The notes: generated from the sequence alone by a model not told the origin. Counted from the stretch's first letter, positions 1-8,653 are shown. The stretch: 10,791 bases of DNA from JAXGPP01 sp964436865 (GCA_964436865.1 CAYTFK010000244.1:1-10791); one strand, 5' to 3'. Numbers and translations are program-made.

Positions 1-277
1 CCCGCGCGATCGGCACAACCATTCACCCCCAGACGAAAGGCCCTCTTCCATGCACTGCTCACCAATCTCCATCACTCGCGATCAGCGTTGCTCCGACCGC
101 AACTCCCCTCGCCCCAATCCTTTACAGCATCCCCCGTCCAAATACCCCTCTACGAACTTCAACACTCAAGCCAAAGGTAGTAGAAAACTTGCGTCCACGC
201 CCCAGGTGCGAAACTCCTTCACCCCAATCACTTACCGCCACGCCTCTCGACCAAGTCAACCGAAACACCATCAAAGG

Positions 278-306
278 GCGTTTCGCTTCGATGCAACAAT
301 GTACCA
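278..306. repeat. Dispersed direct repeat, copy 1
   Basis: This copy is gcgttt followed by cgcttcgatgcaacaatgtacca. It matches the copy at 483-518 at 28 of 29 positions if a 7-base insertion in the second copy is removed. The longest exact shared run is 19 bases, tcgatgcaacaatgtacca (288-306 and 500-518). Read on the minus strand the core would encode VHCCIEA, but the second copy soon meets a stop, so a conserved protein is unlikely. A family of dispersed intergenic repeats is one explanation. Confidence 0.6.
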
Positions 307-482
307 TTCGGCGATGCAGGCTCGCGAAGCTCCTCCGCCGAGCCTCCGTGCAGCACGATGGTCGGCGCCAACTGCAACACGTACCTCACAGTGCGTACAA
401 GGTTGCGTCGACGCGCTCCGCGCGAAATTCCTTGCCCCCTTGCACTTGCGTCCGTGCCCCGCGACGCGCGATCCGCAAGAGC

Positions 483-518
483 GCGTTTATTGTTGCGCCT
501 CGATGCAACAATGTACCA
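483..518. repeat. Dispersed direct repeat, copy 2, with internal inverted repeat
   Basis: This is the second copy of the 29-base element at 278-306. It differs by one substitution and a 7-base insertion, attgttg (489-495). The insertion creates a perfect 8-base inverted repeat: attgttgc (489-496) and gcaacaat (505-512), with an 8-base loop. In RNA from either strand it could form a small hairpin that the first copy cannot form. Confidence 0.6.
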
Positions 519-571
519 ACGCGGCCGGGGTCCTCCATGATCGCTGCGGCCGCTCCCCGCCTCGAAAGCGG

Positions 572-2515
572 CTACGCAGCGCGGCGCTCCGCGGGCGCGA
601 TCCGCGGTGCGGTGGTCGGCGATGGCGTCTGATATTCGGGTATCAGCGCGCGGAGATGCGGCACGATTGCATGCGGATCGTCCTCGGCCAGCTCTTCCAG
701 ACGCTGGACCGCCATCAGGATGGTGTGCGGATCGCGCACCTCCCGGTCGGCGATGACGATCTTCGGGTGCCGCGTGGGCAGATGCTTCTCGCCGTCAATG
801 TGCAATTCCTCGAACAGCTTCTCGCCCGGCCGCAGGCCGGTCACCTTGATCTCCACGTCGTCCCCCACGCTCAGCCCCGACAGGCGGATCATGTCCTGCG
901 CCAAGTCGATAATGCGGACCGGGTCCCCCATGTCCAACAGCAGGATCTCCCCCCCGCCTCCGATCACGCCGGCCTGGATCACCAGCCGCGCCGCCTCGGG
1001 AATCGTCATGAAGTAACGCTGCATCCGCGGGTCGGTGATCGTCACCGGACCGCCCGCGGCGATCTGCTGGCGAAACACCTGCACCACGCTCCCCGCCGAG
1101 TCGAGCACGTTGCCGAACCGCACCGTCACAAACCGGCAGGCCGACAACTCGGTGAGCGACTGCACGTACATCTCGGCCGCCCGCTTGCAGGCCCCCATGA
1201 CGCTGGTGGGATTCACCGCCTTGTCGGTCGAGATCATCACCAGCGACTCCACCCGGCAGCTCATTGCCAGGTCGGCAAGGATCCGCGTGGCGGCGACGAT
1301 GTTTTTCACCGCCTCGCCCGGATGGGCCTCCATGAGCGGCACGTGCTTGTAGGCCGCGGCGTGGAAGATGATGTGCGGCTGGTGCTGGCGGAGCACCGCG
1401 CGGATGCGATTCGCATCCAGGAGGTCGGCAATGCACACCTCCAGCCGCGCGTGCGGCGCCAGCGCCCTGAGCTCGCGCTCCAGGAAGAACTGCCCCGTCT
1501 CGCTGCGGTCCACCAGCACGATCTTTTCGGGCGCGAAATGGAGCAACTGCCGCGCGATCTCCGAGCCGATGCTCCCGGCGCTGCCCGTCACCAGCAGCAC
1601 CCGGCCGTCGAGCCACTGCCGGATGTGGTTCATCTCCAGTTCGACGGGTTCGCGGCGGAGCAGGTCGTTGATGTCCACCGGGCGGGGGCGGATGGCGACG
1701 CTGCCGACAATGAGCTGCTCGTAGCTCGGCAGTACGGTCACGTGGATCGCGTGCCGCCGGGCCTCTTCCATCAGCCCGCGCAGCTCCTTGCCCGACAGGC
1801 TCCCCGCCGTGAGCAGCACTTCGCGCACCCCGTGCCGCTCCGCCAGCCGGCACGCTTCGCCCACGTTGCCGATCACCGGCACGCCGCCGATCCGGGTGCC
1901 GAGGGCCTGCGGGTCGTTGTCGAGGAACCCGACCACGCGATACGTCAGTTTGCCGTTGCGGATGATTGCCCGCAGGAGCAGTTCGCCCGCCTCGTTGGCC
2001 CCCACGATAAACGCCGGCACCCGGTCGGCCGAGCGGAAGAACATCCAGCTCCGTTCCTGGAACACCCGCAGCGCCGCGCGCAGTCCGCCGACCATCACGA
2101 TGGTCGTTCCCCAATCGAGCAGGAACACGCTCCGCGGAATCACGTGCTCGGTGATGAACAGCCGGTCGATGAGCACGAACACCAGCAGGCTGCTCGACGC
2201 GGCCTGGACGAGCGCCACCAGGTCGTAGAACGTCAGGAATCGCGCCCAGCCGCGGTGGATGTGGAACCAGGTGAAGACCAGCAGCTTGATGGCCGCCGCC
2301 AGCGCCACCGTGCCGGCAAAGCTGCTGAGCGGCCGCGCCGTAAGCTGCCCCTCGTAGCGCAGCCAGTAGCTGAAGTAATAGCTGGCAACGAAGATCAGCA
2401 CCAGCAGCAGCCCGACCAGGCTCCGGCGCGCGGCGCGCCACGCAGCGAGGCGCGCCGACCCGGGCGCGCTGGTTGCCGGCGATTCGGCCGTTTCAGTACT
2501 TGTCAGGATGCGCAT
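572..2515 (-). CDS. Membrane-bound nucleotide-sugar 4,6-dehydratase (WbpM/PglF/CapD type)
   Basis: This 647-residue protein has four predicted membrane segments near residues 33-52, 66-86, 98-120 and 127-148. A first Rossmann-like domain follows (VGANEAGE, about 168-290), then a C-terminal short-chain dehydrogenase domain. The latter shows the NAD(P)-binding motif VTGSAGSIGSE (309-319), FHAAAYKHVPLME (384-396), MISTDKAVNP (427-436), YFMTIPEAAR (501-510) and GLRPGEKLFEEL (560-571). The triad is Ser429, Met440, Lys444: methionine replaces the usual tyrosine, as is normal in this large membrane class (WbpM, PglF). The length fits the family. Known members convert UDP-GlcNAc to a 4-keto-6-deoxy sugar at the inner face of the cytoplasmic membrane. 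The exact substrate cannot be read from sequence. The ATG at 2515 is the first in the open frame and places the first membrane helix at the usual distance. No clear Shine-Dalgarno precedes it. It lies 123 bases after the polymerase/ligase gene and is probably co-transcribed. Confidence 0.93.
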   Translation of the reverse strand: MRILTSTETAESPATSAPGSARLAAWRAARRSLVGLLLVLIFVASYYFSYWLRYEGQLTARPLSSFAGTVALAAAIKLLVFTWFHIHRGWARFLTFYDLVALVQAASSSLLVFVLIDRLFITEHVIPRSVFLLDWGTTIVMVGGLRAALRVFQERSWMFFRSADRVPAFIVGANEAGELLLRAIIRNGKLTYRVVGFLDNDPQALGTRIGGVPVIGNVGEACRLAERHGVREVLLTAGSLSGKELRGLMEEARRHAIHVTVLPSYEQLIVGSVAIRPRPVDINDLLRREPVELEMNHIRQWLDGRVLLVTGSAGSIGSEIARQLLHFAPEKIVLVDRSETGQFFLERELRALAPHARLEVCIADLLDANRIRAVLRQHQPHIIFHAAAYKHVPLMEAHPGEAVKNIVAATRILADLAMSCRVESLVMISTDKAVNPTSVMGACKRAAEMYVQSLTELSACRFVTVRFGNVLDSAGSVVQVFRQQIAAGGPVTITDPRMQRYFMTIPEAARLVIQAGVIGGGGEILLLDMGDPVRIIDLAQDMIRLSGLSVGDDVEIKVTGLRPGEKLFEELHIDGEKHLPTRHPKIVIADREVRDPHTILMAVQRLEELAEDDPHAIVPHLRALIPEYQTPSPTTAPRIAPAERRAA

Positions 2516-2638
2516 CGAATGTGACTCAGGCAGAACATCGCGGAGCCGGTGCCGGCGGCGGAAGCTGTCGCTCGAAGAAGCATGCTCCAGGCAAACACCA
2601 ATCCAAAGTCGTTTCCCCTTTCCTCCTTGCCCACCCGC

Positions 2639-5359
2639 CTAGCGCCGCTCGATCCCGCTCGGCGCCGCAGCCATCTGTCTCCGGCGGTCGATCTCGACCT
2701 TCACCTCCCGCAATTGTTTCTCCACCAGCGGTGTATTCGGCCGCCGCCGCAGGCACCACAGCAATTGGTCGTGGGCCGCGGCGAATTCGCCGCTCTCCAT
2801 CAGCCGCCGGGCCAGCGCATAGCGAGTCGTATAGTCGTTCGGATCATATTCCAGCGCCTTTTCAGTGGCCCGCACCGCCGCTGCCGTGTCCCCCAGCGCC
2901 GACGAGAGCAGTCCCAGCTCGCGCCACAGCCCCGCCGCTTTCGGCCCGCCCGCGCCGGCCAGTTCGTGTTCGAGTGCCTGCCGGTACCGCTCGCGCAAGG
3001 GCGCAATCTGCTCGGGCAGCGCGCGGTCCTTGTAGCGCTCATGGAACAGGCGCAGGCCGTCCAGATCGGGCTCGAACACCGCCAGGTAGAGCTCGATCTG
3101 CTCGTCGTAAAGCTCCGGATCGCAATGTCCCAGCAGGTTCATCAGCCGGCGCCGCTGCGCCTTGCCGCACTGGAACGCCTGCTTCCAGTACGCCAGGCAC
3201 CCCTCCAGGTCTCCCGCGCGCTGTGCCTCGATCCCCGATTGCATCAGCACGAGCCCGTCGTGCGGGCGCACCTTGAGCGCCTGCGCGACGCAGTTCCGCC
3301 GGCGGTCGGATTCCGACCCGTCGAGGAATTCCAGGTCGGCGAGCAGCAGGTAGCCCATTCCCTCCAGCGGGCAGAGGCTCACCGCCTGCCGCGCGTGGCG
3401 CCGCGCCTCGACGAGCATCGTCCAGTGCTCGCCGACCGCCGCGGCCAGCCAGCGATTGAACTCCTCACGCGACTCGAATTGCGAGCCGATCGCCGCGTCG
3501 CGAAGATCGCCCAGCGTCATTACGTTGACCGACTTCTGCTGCAACAGGCCGAACAGCCGCAAGTAGGCCTTGGACAGCCGCAGGTGGGCCTCGTCGTGAT
3601 CGGGATGCCATCGGAGCACTTCTTCCAGCCGCGAGATAGCCGTCCGTTGCGCGGTCACCGTCGCCTGGTAGGCGGCCTCCGCATCGGCCGCATCCGTCGC
3701 CGGCTCTTCGCCGGCCGCACGGCTCGCCGTCGCGCGGTCGAGAACCAGGTAACCCATCCAGTGCGGTTCGGCCACGACCGGTCCGAATCGGCTTGCCGTC
3801 ATCCAGACGCCCACCACCGCCACTCCCAGCGCCGCCGCCAGGGCCGCCGCGGCCGGATATTCGCTCCGCCACGCCCCCCGCGACGATTTGCCGGCCGTAA
3901 TCTGCGACAACCGGCACGCGCAGCCCGCCAGGATCGCCACCACCGCCATGCAGCCGGGTACGTACCACACGAAGTCCACCGTGCTCTGCACCGCGCTGGC
4001 GACCAGCGCCGCGGCGATCGCGCCCACGCACACCGCTGTCCGCGGCGAGTCGGCCCGCCGCAATGCCGACAGGCACCAGTAGCCGCAGAGGCCGATTCCC
4101 GCCACCACCAGCGCCAGTCCCGCCACGCCCGTCTCCAGAAGCGTCTGCAAATAGCCGTTTTCGGCGTGCGTGTAGTAGACCGGGTTGTTCTGCTCTTCGA
4201 GGTACATCGGGTAGACGTGCCGCAGGCTGCCCACCCCCGAGCCAAGCGGCAGGAAGTCGGGGATGGCGGCCGCCGTGGCCCGCCAGATGGTGCGGCGGCC
4301 TTCGAGCCGGTCGACGGCGTCGACCGTGCCCGCGGTGAGCGTGTCCAGCCGTTCGGTCACACTGTCGTGCCCGACGATCGCCAGCGCGCCGGCCACCAGC
4401 AGCACCGCCGCCACCAGTCCCCCCGCGAACCGGGCGTTGATCGCGCCGAACCACGCCGCCACCGCCAGCGCCACGAGTGCGGCCGACAGCGTGGAGATCG
4501 CGCCGCCGCGGGAAAGCGACAGCAGCACGGCCAGGAGCACTACGCCCAGCGCCATCACGCGGGCCGGCGCGGCCAGCGATGGCTCCGTCGCCGTGCGGCC
4601 GAAACGGTGGCTTCGCCGGCGGCTCCGCTGCCGGATGGCCTGGTGAATCCACCACACCATCGGTCCGACGCCCAGGGCCAGGAAATGGGCGAAATGATTG
4701 CGGCAGGTAAATGGCCCCTTGGCCACATCGGTGGTGCGGCTGTAGGGATGCTCGTAAATCCAGAAGAACTTGCCGTTGGCGGTGACATACTGGATCAGCC
4801 CGAAAGCGGCCATCATGATCGCCGCGTAGGCGCACCACCGCAGGATCCGCTCCACATCCTCCAGGCTGCCAACCCGCTGCACGGTGACCACGAACAGCAT
4901 CGAGTAGGCCAGGAAGATGCACAAGGCGCCGCGCGTGGCCGCCGGAACGAGCGTCGCCTGCGGCCACGATCCCAATCCTTCGCTGCCGGATTGCCAGAGG
5001 GGCAGGATCTCGCCGGTGTGCGGCGAAAGCGTGGCCAGAACGTTCGCGGGCAGCGGAGCGAGTTGCAGCAGGACGATTGCCAGCCCGGCCAGCAGGACGC
5101 CCGTGCCGGCCGACCGCCGCCAGATCGCGCGCGGCGCGCGCGACTGTCGCAGCAGCCAGGCTACCGCGGCAACGGCCGCCAGCGTGGCCAGAACCCATTG
5201 GCCCAGCGCCTGCCGCCCGCCCAACAGGAACGGGACGACGAGCACGCAGCCAGCGAGCGACGCGTCGACGACCTTCAACAACAGCGCGCTGGTGGAACCC
5301 GTGCCATGCCCCGACTGCAGCGCGGCCCCGGCGTCAAGCGTGGCGTAAGCGTGCGACAT
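2639..5359 (-). CDS. O-antigen ligase/polymerase (Wzy_C family) with C-terminal TPR region
   Basis: This 906-residue protein has two parts. Residues about 30-520 carry roughly a dozen hydrophobic membrane segments and the Wzy_C-type signatures: GPFTCRNHFAHFLALG (215-230), LSLSRGG (280-286), GSGVGSLRHVYP (373-384) and THAENGYLQTLLETGVAG (397-414), with Arg284 and His398 as likely functional residues. Residues about 560-895 are soluble and helical with TPR-like repeats, for example around 707-726 and 810-872, including AVRATEKALEYDPNDYTTRYA. Members of this family polymerise or transfer lipid-linked glycan on the outer face of the inner membrane. Sequence alone does not separate Wzy polymerase from WaaL ligase. 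The ATG at 5359 precedes a typical short N-terminal tail. The frame stays open upstream into the N-run, so a longer start inside the gap cannot be excluded. No strong ribosome-binding site is visible. The gene follows the kinase across the gap and precedes the dehydratase. Confidence 0.9.
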   Translation of the reverse strand: MSHAYATLDAGAALQSGHGTGSTSALLLKVVDASLAGCVLVVPFLLGGRQALGQWVLATLAAVAAVAWLLRQSRAPRAIWRRSAGTGVLLAGLAIVLLQLAPLPANVLATLSPHTGEILPLWQSGSEGLGSWPQATLVPAATRGALCIFLAYSMLFVVTVQRVGSLEDVERILRWCAYAAIMMAAFGLIQYVTANGKFFWIYEHPYSRTTDVAKGPFTCRNHFAHFLALGVGPMVWWIHQAIRQRSRRRSHRFGRTATEPSLAAPARVMALGVVLLAVLLSLSRGGAISTLSAALVALAVAAWFGAINARFAGGLVAAVLLVAGALAIVGHDSVTERLDTLTAGTVDAVDRLEGRRTIWRATAAAIPDFLPLGSGVGSLRHVYPMYLEEQNNPVYYTHAENGYLQTLLETGVAGLALVVAGIGLCGYWCLSALRRADSPRTAVCVGAIAAALVASAVQSTVDFVWYVPGCMAVVAILAGCACRLSQITAGKSSRGAWRSEYPAAAALAAALGVAVVGVWMTASRFGPVVAEPHWMGYLVLDRATASRAAGEEPATDAADAEAAYQATVTAQRTAISRLEEVLRWHPDHDEAHLRLSKAYLRLFGLLQQKSVNVMTLGDLRDAAIGSQFESREEFNRWLAAAVGEHWTMLVEARRHARQAVSLCPLEGMGYLLLADLEFLDGSESDRRRNCVAQALKVRPHDGLVLMQSGIEAQRAGDLEGCLAYWKQAFQCGKAQRRRLMNLLGHCDPELYDEQIELYLAVFEPDLDGLRLFHERYKDRALPEQIAPLRERYRQALEHELAGAGGPKAAGLWRELGLLSSALGDTAAAVRATEKALEYDPNDYTTRYALARRLMESGEFAAAHDQLLWCLRRRPNTPLVEKQLREVKVEIDRRRQMAAAPSGIERR

Positions 5360-5375
5360 GGTCAGGCAATTCCCG

Positions 5376-5475
5376 NNNNNNNNNNNNNNNNNNNNNNNNN
5401 NNNNNNNNNNNNNNNNNNNNNNNNNNNNNNNNNNNNNNNNNNNNNNNNNNNNNNNNNNNNNNNNNNNNNNNNNNN
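5376..5475. other. Assembly gap (100 Ns)
   Basis: Exactly 100 undetermined bases separate the truncated kinase from the polymerase/ligase gene. A run of exactly 100 is a common placeholder for a gap of unknown size. The kinase still lacks roughly 90 or more C-terminal residues of its domain, so the true gap is probably longer than drawn. Reading frames that cross it are not reliable. Confidence 0.95.
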
Positions 5476-7385
5476 GTGCCGAGCAGTTCGGCCGGATTGC
5501 TGGGGCGCGGGCCCGAGGGGAGCACATCGAGGCCGTCGACTCCCGATGCGCGAATGCAGCGAAGCGCGGCGCCGGCCACCTCCTCTTCGCCGCCGATGAT
5601 CGTCGACAGGCCCTCGGCGCCGCGGCAGGCCAGCAAGGCGGTCAAACCGGGTCGGCGCAGGTCGGCGTCGATCAAGAGGGTCCGCTTGCCCGACTGGGCA
5701 TAGGCCACGGCCAGGTTCGCCAGCACGGTGGTCTTGCCGTCGCCGGGTTCGGAGCTGGTGACCACCAGCCGCATCGAGGGATGCTCGGTCAGCGACAGCG
5801 CGGTCCGCATCGTGCGGAAAGCCTCGCTTTCGGCGGAGTCGGGCTGCACGTGGATCTGCAGGGCATCGAGCCCCGATTGCTCGACCGCTTTGAGCGGGCG
5901 GACCACCGCCAGCACCGGGGCCCCCAGTTGTTGTTCCATCTCTTCGATCGAGCGGAAGCGGTCGTCGAGCGTGTCGAGCACGTAGACCGCCATCAGCCCG
6001 GCGCCCAGCCCGCCCACCAGGACCATCAGCAGCACCCGCTTCAGGTTTGGCGAGATCGGCACGTTGTTCACTTCGGGTTTGCTCACGACATCGGTGCGGA
6101 TGTCGGGCCCCTCCTGCTTCACCTGGATGTCGGAGACCTTGTTGATGAACCGCTCGTACATGTCGCGGTAACGCTTCTCGGCGGCCTCGAGGAGCTTGAT
6201 CTGTGCCAGGCGGCTGTTGAGCTGCGATGCCTCGCGGCTCAGGTCGTCGTACTGCTGGTAGTACATCGCTTCGCGCTGCTGGGCCTCGCTGATCTTCTGC
6301 CGCAGCATGTTGACGATCATCGGGCCCAGCTCGGTGGCCCGCAGCTCGGCGATCCGGTCGCGCAGCCGATCCTGGTAGCTGAGCAGGTATTGCTCGGTGA
6401 GCCGGACCTTCTGCTCCAGCGCGAGGATTGCGGGATGGTTCGGCAGCCGGTCTTTTCGCAGCCGTTCGAGTTCCGCCTGATCCTCGAGCATCGCCCGTTC
6501 GAGGTACATCTGGGTCTGCCCCGACGTGGTGTTGAAGCCCAGGCTGCTCAGAAAGAGGTCGCGCCCCGCCACGTCGGCCACGGTCATGATGTGCTGCTGG
6601 AGATCCTCGCCGCGGGCGATCGATTCCTCGACGGCGGCCATCAGCGCCTGCAGCTCGATCCGCTTCTTGGTCGCATCGATGAGCGACTCGTTGATGGCGA
6701 TCGCCCGTTGAACCACCGGGTGGGTCAACCGGTCGTCGGGGCTGCTGGCCAGGTGCCCGACTTCCCGGTAGGCCTGTTGCAGCTCCTGGTTGGTGGTGTT
6801 GATCTGCTGTTCGAGCTGCAGCTTCTCGTTGGTCAGGATCTGCAGGATGGCCAGCGCCGTCCCTTTGTGCGTGGTATCCATGTAATTGAGATAGGAATCT
6901 ACCACGGAATTGACCACGGCCACGGCCACATTGGGATCGCGCGAACGGTATTCGATTTCGATGATGTTGGTGTTGTAGGCCGATTTGGCGGTCAGGTTGC
7001 GCCGCAGGGCGTCGGGCCACCGTTCCTTGGGGCTCTCTTCCAGGTCGATGCACTCCTCGGGACGCAGCCTGGTCAGGGCGCCCTGGAGCACCTTGGCGGT
7101 GGAGATCACGCCCACGTAGGTGGGCATCATCGTCTGCTTGCTGTTGTCGAGGGTGGGATTCATCACGTCCGCACCCGTCTGCATCACCAGCAACTGGGCC
7201 TTGGCCGAGTAGAGCCGGGTTGCGGTGGCGAAATACAGTCCGCCCAGCAGCCCGGCGAGCAGCAGGGCGGCGATCACCACATGCTTGCGTTGCCGCACCG
7301 CCAGCGCGAACTGCATCAGGGCGTAGACCATGTGCGTCGTGGACTGGCTCTCCGGCGAGGCCGGGGCGACCGCGGGTTCCTGCAT
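5476..7385 (-). CDS. Wzc-type polysaccharide co-polymerase/tyrosine autokinase, C-terminus missing in gap
   Basis: There are 636 readable residues. A first membrane helix at about 35-55 is followed by a Wzz-type chain-length domain with a long coiled-coil periplasmic region (about 185-410) and a proline-containing motif PEVNNVPISPN (437-447). The second helix is at about 450-470. The cytoplasmic BY-kinase domain starts with EAFRTMRTAL (521-530) and has the Walker A motif SSEPGDGKTT (544-553), the Walker A' motif LLIDADLRRPG (570-580) and PSGPRPSNPAELLG (623-636). The next codon begins AC, so residue 637 is threonine whatever the gap holds. Walker B and the C-terminal tyrosine cluster are not visible. 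Known Wzc proteins autophosphorylate and cycle oligomer state to set chain length and couple to the Wza channel. The ATG at 7385 has a good ribosome-binding site, AAAGGA, 8 bases upstream. The gene begins 54 bases after the export lipoprotein gene, which is typical of an operon. Confidence 0.93.
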
Positions 7386-7393
7386 GGGCGTTG

Positions 7394-7399
7394 TCCTTT
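7394..7399 (-). promoter_or_regulatory. Ribosome-binding site of the kinase gene
   Basis: On the minus strand AAAGGA lies 8 bases before the ATG at 7385. This supports that start codon and independent translation initiation after the stop of the upstream gene at 7440. Confidence 0.65.
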
Positions 7400-7439
7400 A
7401 CCGATCTCCGCTGATGGCCCGAATCAGGTGTGTCCGCCT

Positions 7440-8564
7440 TCAGAACATGGGGACCGAAGTGCTGAAGCCGAACCGCATGAACCGGGTGAGTGCATCGACC
7501 AGCATTGTGGCGGGTGTCTCCTCGATCGACACCAGATCACCGGCCTGGAGGCGGACGTTGGCCGCCGCGACGGTTTTGGCCTCGCGGATGCTGGCCTGGA
7601 TCCGCACCATCTGCCCGTCGCGGGGATCGCGGCGGATGATCCAGACCTTGTCGGCAACCTGCATCTCCAATCCGCCGGCCGCGGCCAGCGCGTCGAGCAG
7701 GTACCAGTCCTGCCCCACGGGGATCTCGTATTCGCCGTCTTTGTTCACCAGCCCCATGACCCGGATCAGACGCTCGGAACGGGCCGGCACTTCGACCACG
7801 TCGCCGTCTTCGACATAACGTCCGCCGTTGCCCTCGCGGGCGGCTTCGACCAGATTCACCTGAACGATCTGCGGAACGCCGGATGTCTCGCTGTAGCTCG
7901 TCAGTTCACCCGGCGCTCCGGAGGCCACCTTCATCCCATCCGGCTGAAGCAGATGCGGACCGCCGCGTCGCTGGGGAGGCCGGCGGATGATCACATCGGG
8001 GCCGGCGTTCTCGGCCAGTCCGCCGGCAGCGACGATGGCTGCCAGCAGCGTGCTGTTGCTCCGCGGCAACTCATACACCTGCGGTTCCTTCACCGCGCCG
8101 ATCACCGTGACGCGGTTGACCCGCTGGTGCTCCATGATGAGCGTGACGGTGGGATGGAGAAGGATATTGCGTTGGCCTGCCATCGACGCGATGGCCTGCT
8201 CAGCTTCCGGGATTTTCAGTCCGGCCACGGAAACGGGGCCCACCAGGGGCACGTTGAGCGCGCCGTCCTCGCCTACGCGCACCGGTGTCGGACGCAACTC
8301 GACTTCGCCCTGGCTGGTGACGATCGATACTTCGAGCACGTCGCCGCAGTCGATCAATTCGCTGCTGGCCGTGGCATCGGCCAGTCCGGAGAGGCTCAGC
8401 GTTTCGATCGAGTCGGTGGGGGCAGCAACCAGCTCGGCAGGAAGTTGCGCGGCGCGATATACCTGTTCATGGCGACAGCCGGCAATCGCCAGGCTGCATC
8501 CCAGCACCGCAGCGGCCCACACGACCGCTCCCTGCCTTCCGGTTCTGACCGGCAGCATCGCCAT
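7440..8564 (-). CDS. Wza-type outer-membrane polysaccharide export lipoprotein
   Basis: This 374-residue protein begins with a lipoprotein signal: a basic start, a hydrophobic stretch and the lipobox LAIAGC, giving Cys30 as the predicted lipid-modified residue. A Poly_export domain follows (about 70-148, IDCGDVLEVSIV, with HPTVTLIMEH at 137-146). Then come two SLBB-type domains, VTVIGAVKEPQVYELP (152-167, with AAIVAAGGLAENAG) and IRVMGLVNKDGEYEIPVG (267-284, with LLDALAAAGGLE). The C-terminus, from about 348, is short and partly amphipathic (LVDALTRFMRFGF) and could be the membrane-spanning helix that forms the Wza pore; that part is inference. Known members form the outer-membrane channel for capsule or exopolysaccharide. 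Met at 8564 or 8558 is the likely start. A longer frame to 8852 is rejected because it overlaps the upstream paralogue gene and would bury the signal peptide. The partner kinase gene follows directly. Confidence 0.93.
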   Translation of the reverse strand: MAMLPVRTGRQGAVVWAAAVLGCSLAIAGCRHEQVYRAAQLPAELVAAPTDSIETLSLSGLADATASSELIDCGDVLEVSIVTSQGEVELRPTPVRVGEDGALNVPLVGPVSVAGLKIPEAEQAIASMAGQRNILLHPTVTLIMEHQRVNRVTVIGAVKEPQVYELPRSNSTLLAAIVAAGGLAENAGPDVIIRRPPQRRGGPHLLQPDGMKVASGAPGELTSYSETSGVPQIVQVNLVEAAREGNGGRYVEDGDVVEVPARSERLIRVMGLVNKDGEYEIPVGQDWYLLDALAAAGGLEMQVADKVWIIRRDPRDGQMVRIQASIREAKTVAAANVRLQAGDLVSIEETPATMLVDALTRFMRFGFSTSVPMF

Positions 8565-8653
8565 TCGACGATCCGTTCGCTGTGATGAGAAGGACAATGA
8601 AGACCAGACGAGATAACTGAGGAGAACAGATGGAGAGGCGGACCCCCGTTCTG

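Larger units (their letters stand above)
1..571. other. Non-coding flank downstream of the dehydratase gene
   Basis: No gene here can be supported. The reading frames present on either strand look like chance frames: none has a recognisable domain. Positions 1 to about 280 are strongly C-rich and G-poor on the plus strand (for example, 101-180 has about 34 C and 8 G), unlike the gene-bearing part. The stretch holds two near-identical repeat copies (278-306 and 483-518), described separately. No stem followed by a T-run was found just downstream of the dehydratase stop at 572, so its terminator is not evident. Confidence 0.6.

Noticed and set aside
122..307. 61-residue minus-strand frame beginning MVHCCIEAK
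   Set aside because: Its start lies in the repeat copy and the equivalent frame in the second copy meets a stop soon after; no domain or ribosome-binding site is apparent.
278..518. CRISPR array
   Set aside because: There are only two copies, unequal in length, about 200 bases apart, with no regular spacer series and no cas genes.
50..8585. Very long plus-strand open frames (50-2524, 2549-5599, 5358-8585)
   Set aside because: They lie antisense to well-recognised minus-strand genes, have low-complexity His/Arg/Pro-rich translations without domains, and two of them cross the N-run. They are typical shadow frames of GC-rich coding DNA.
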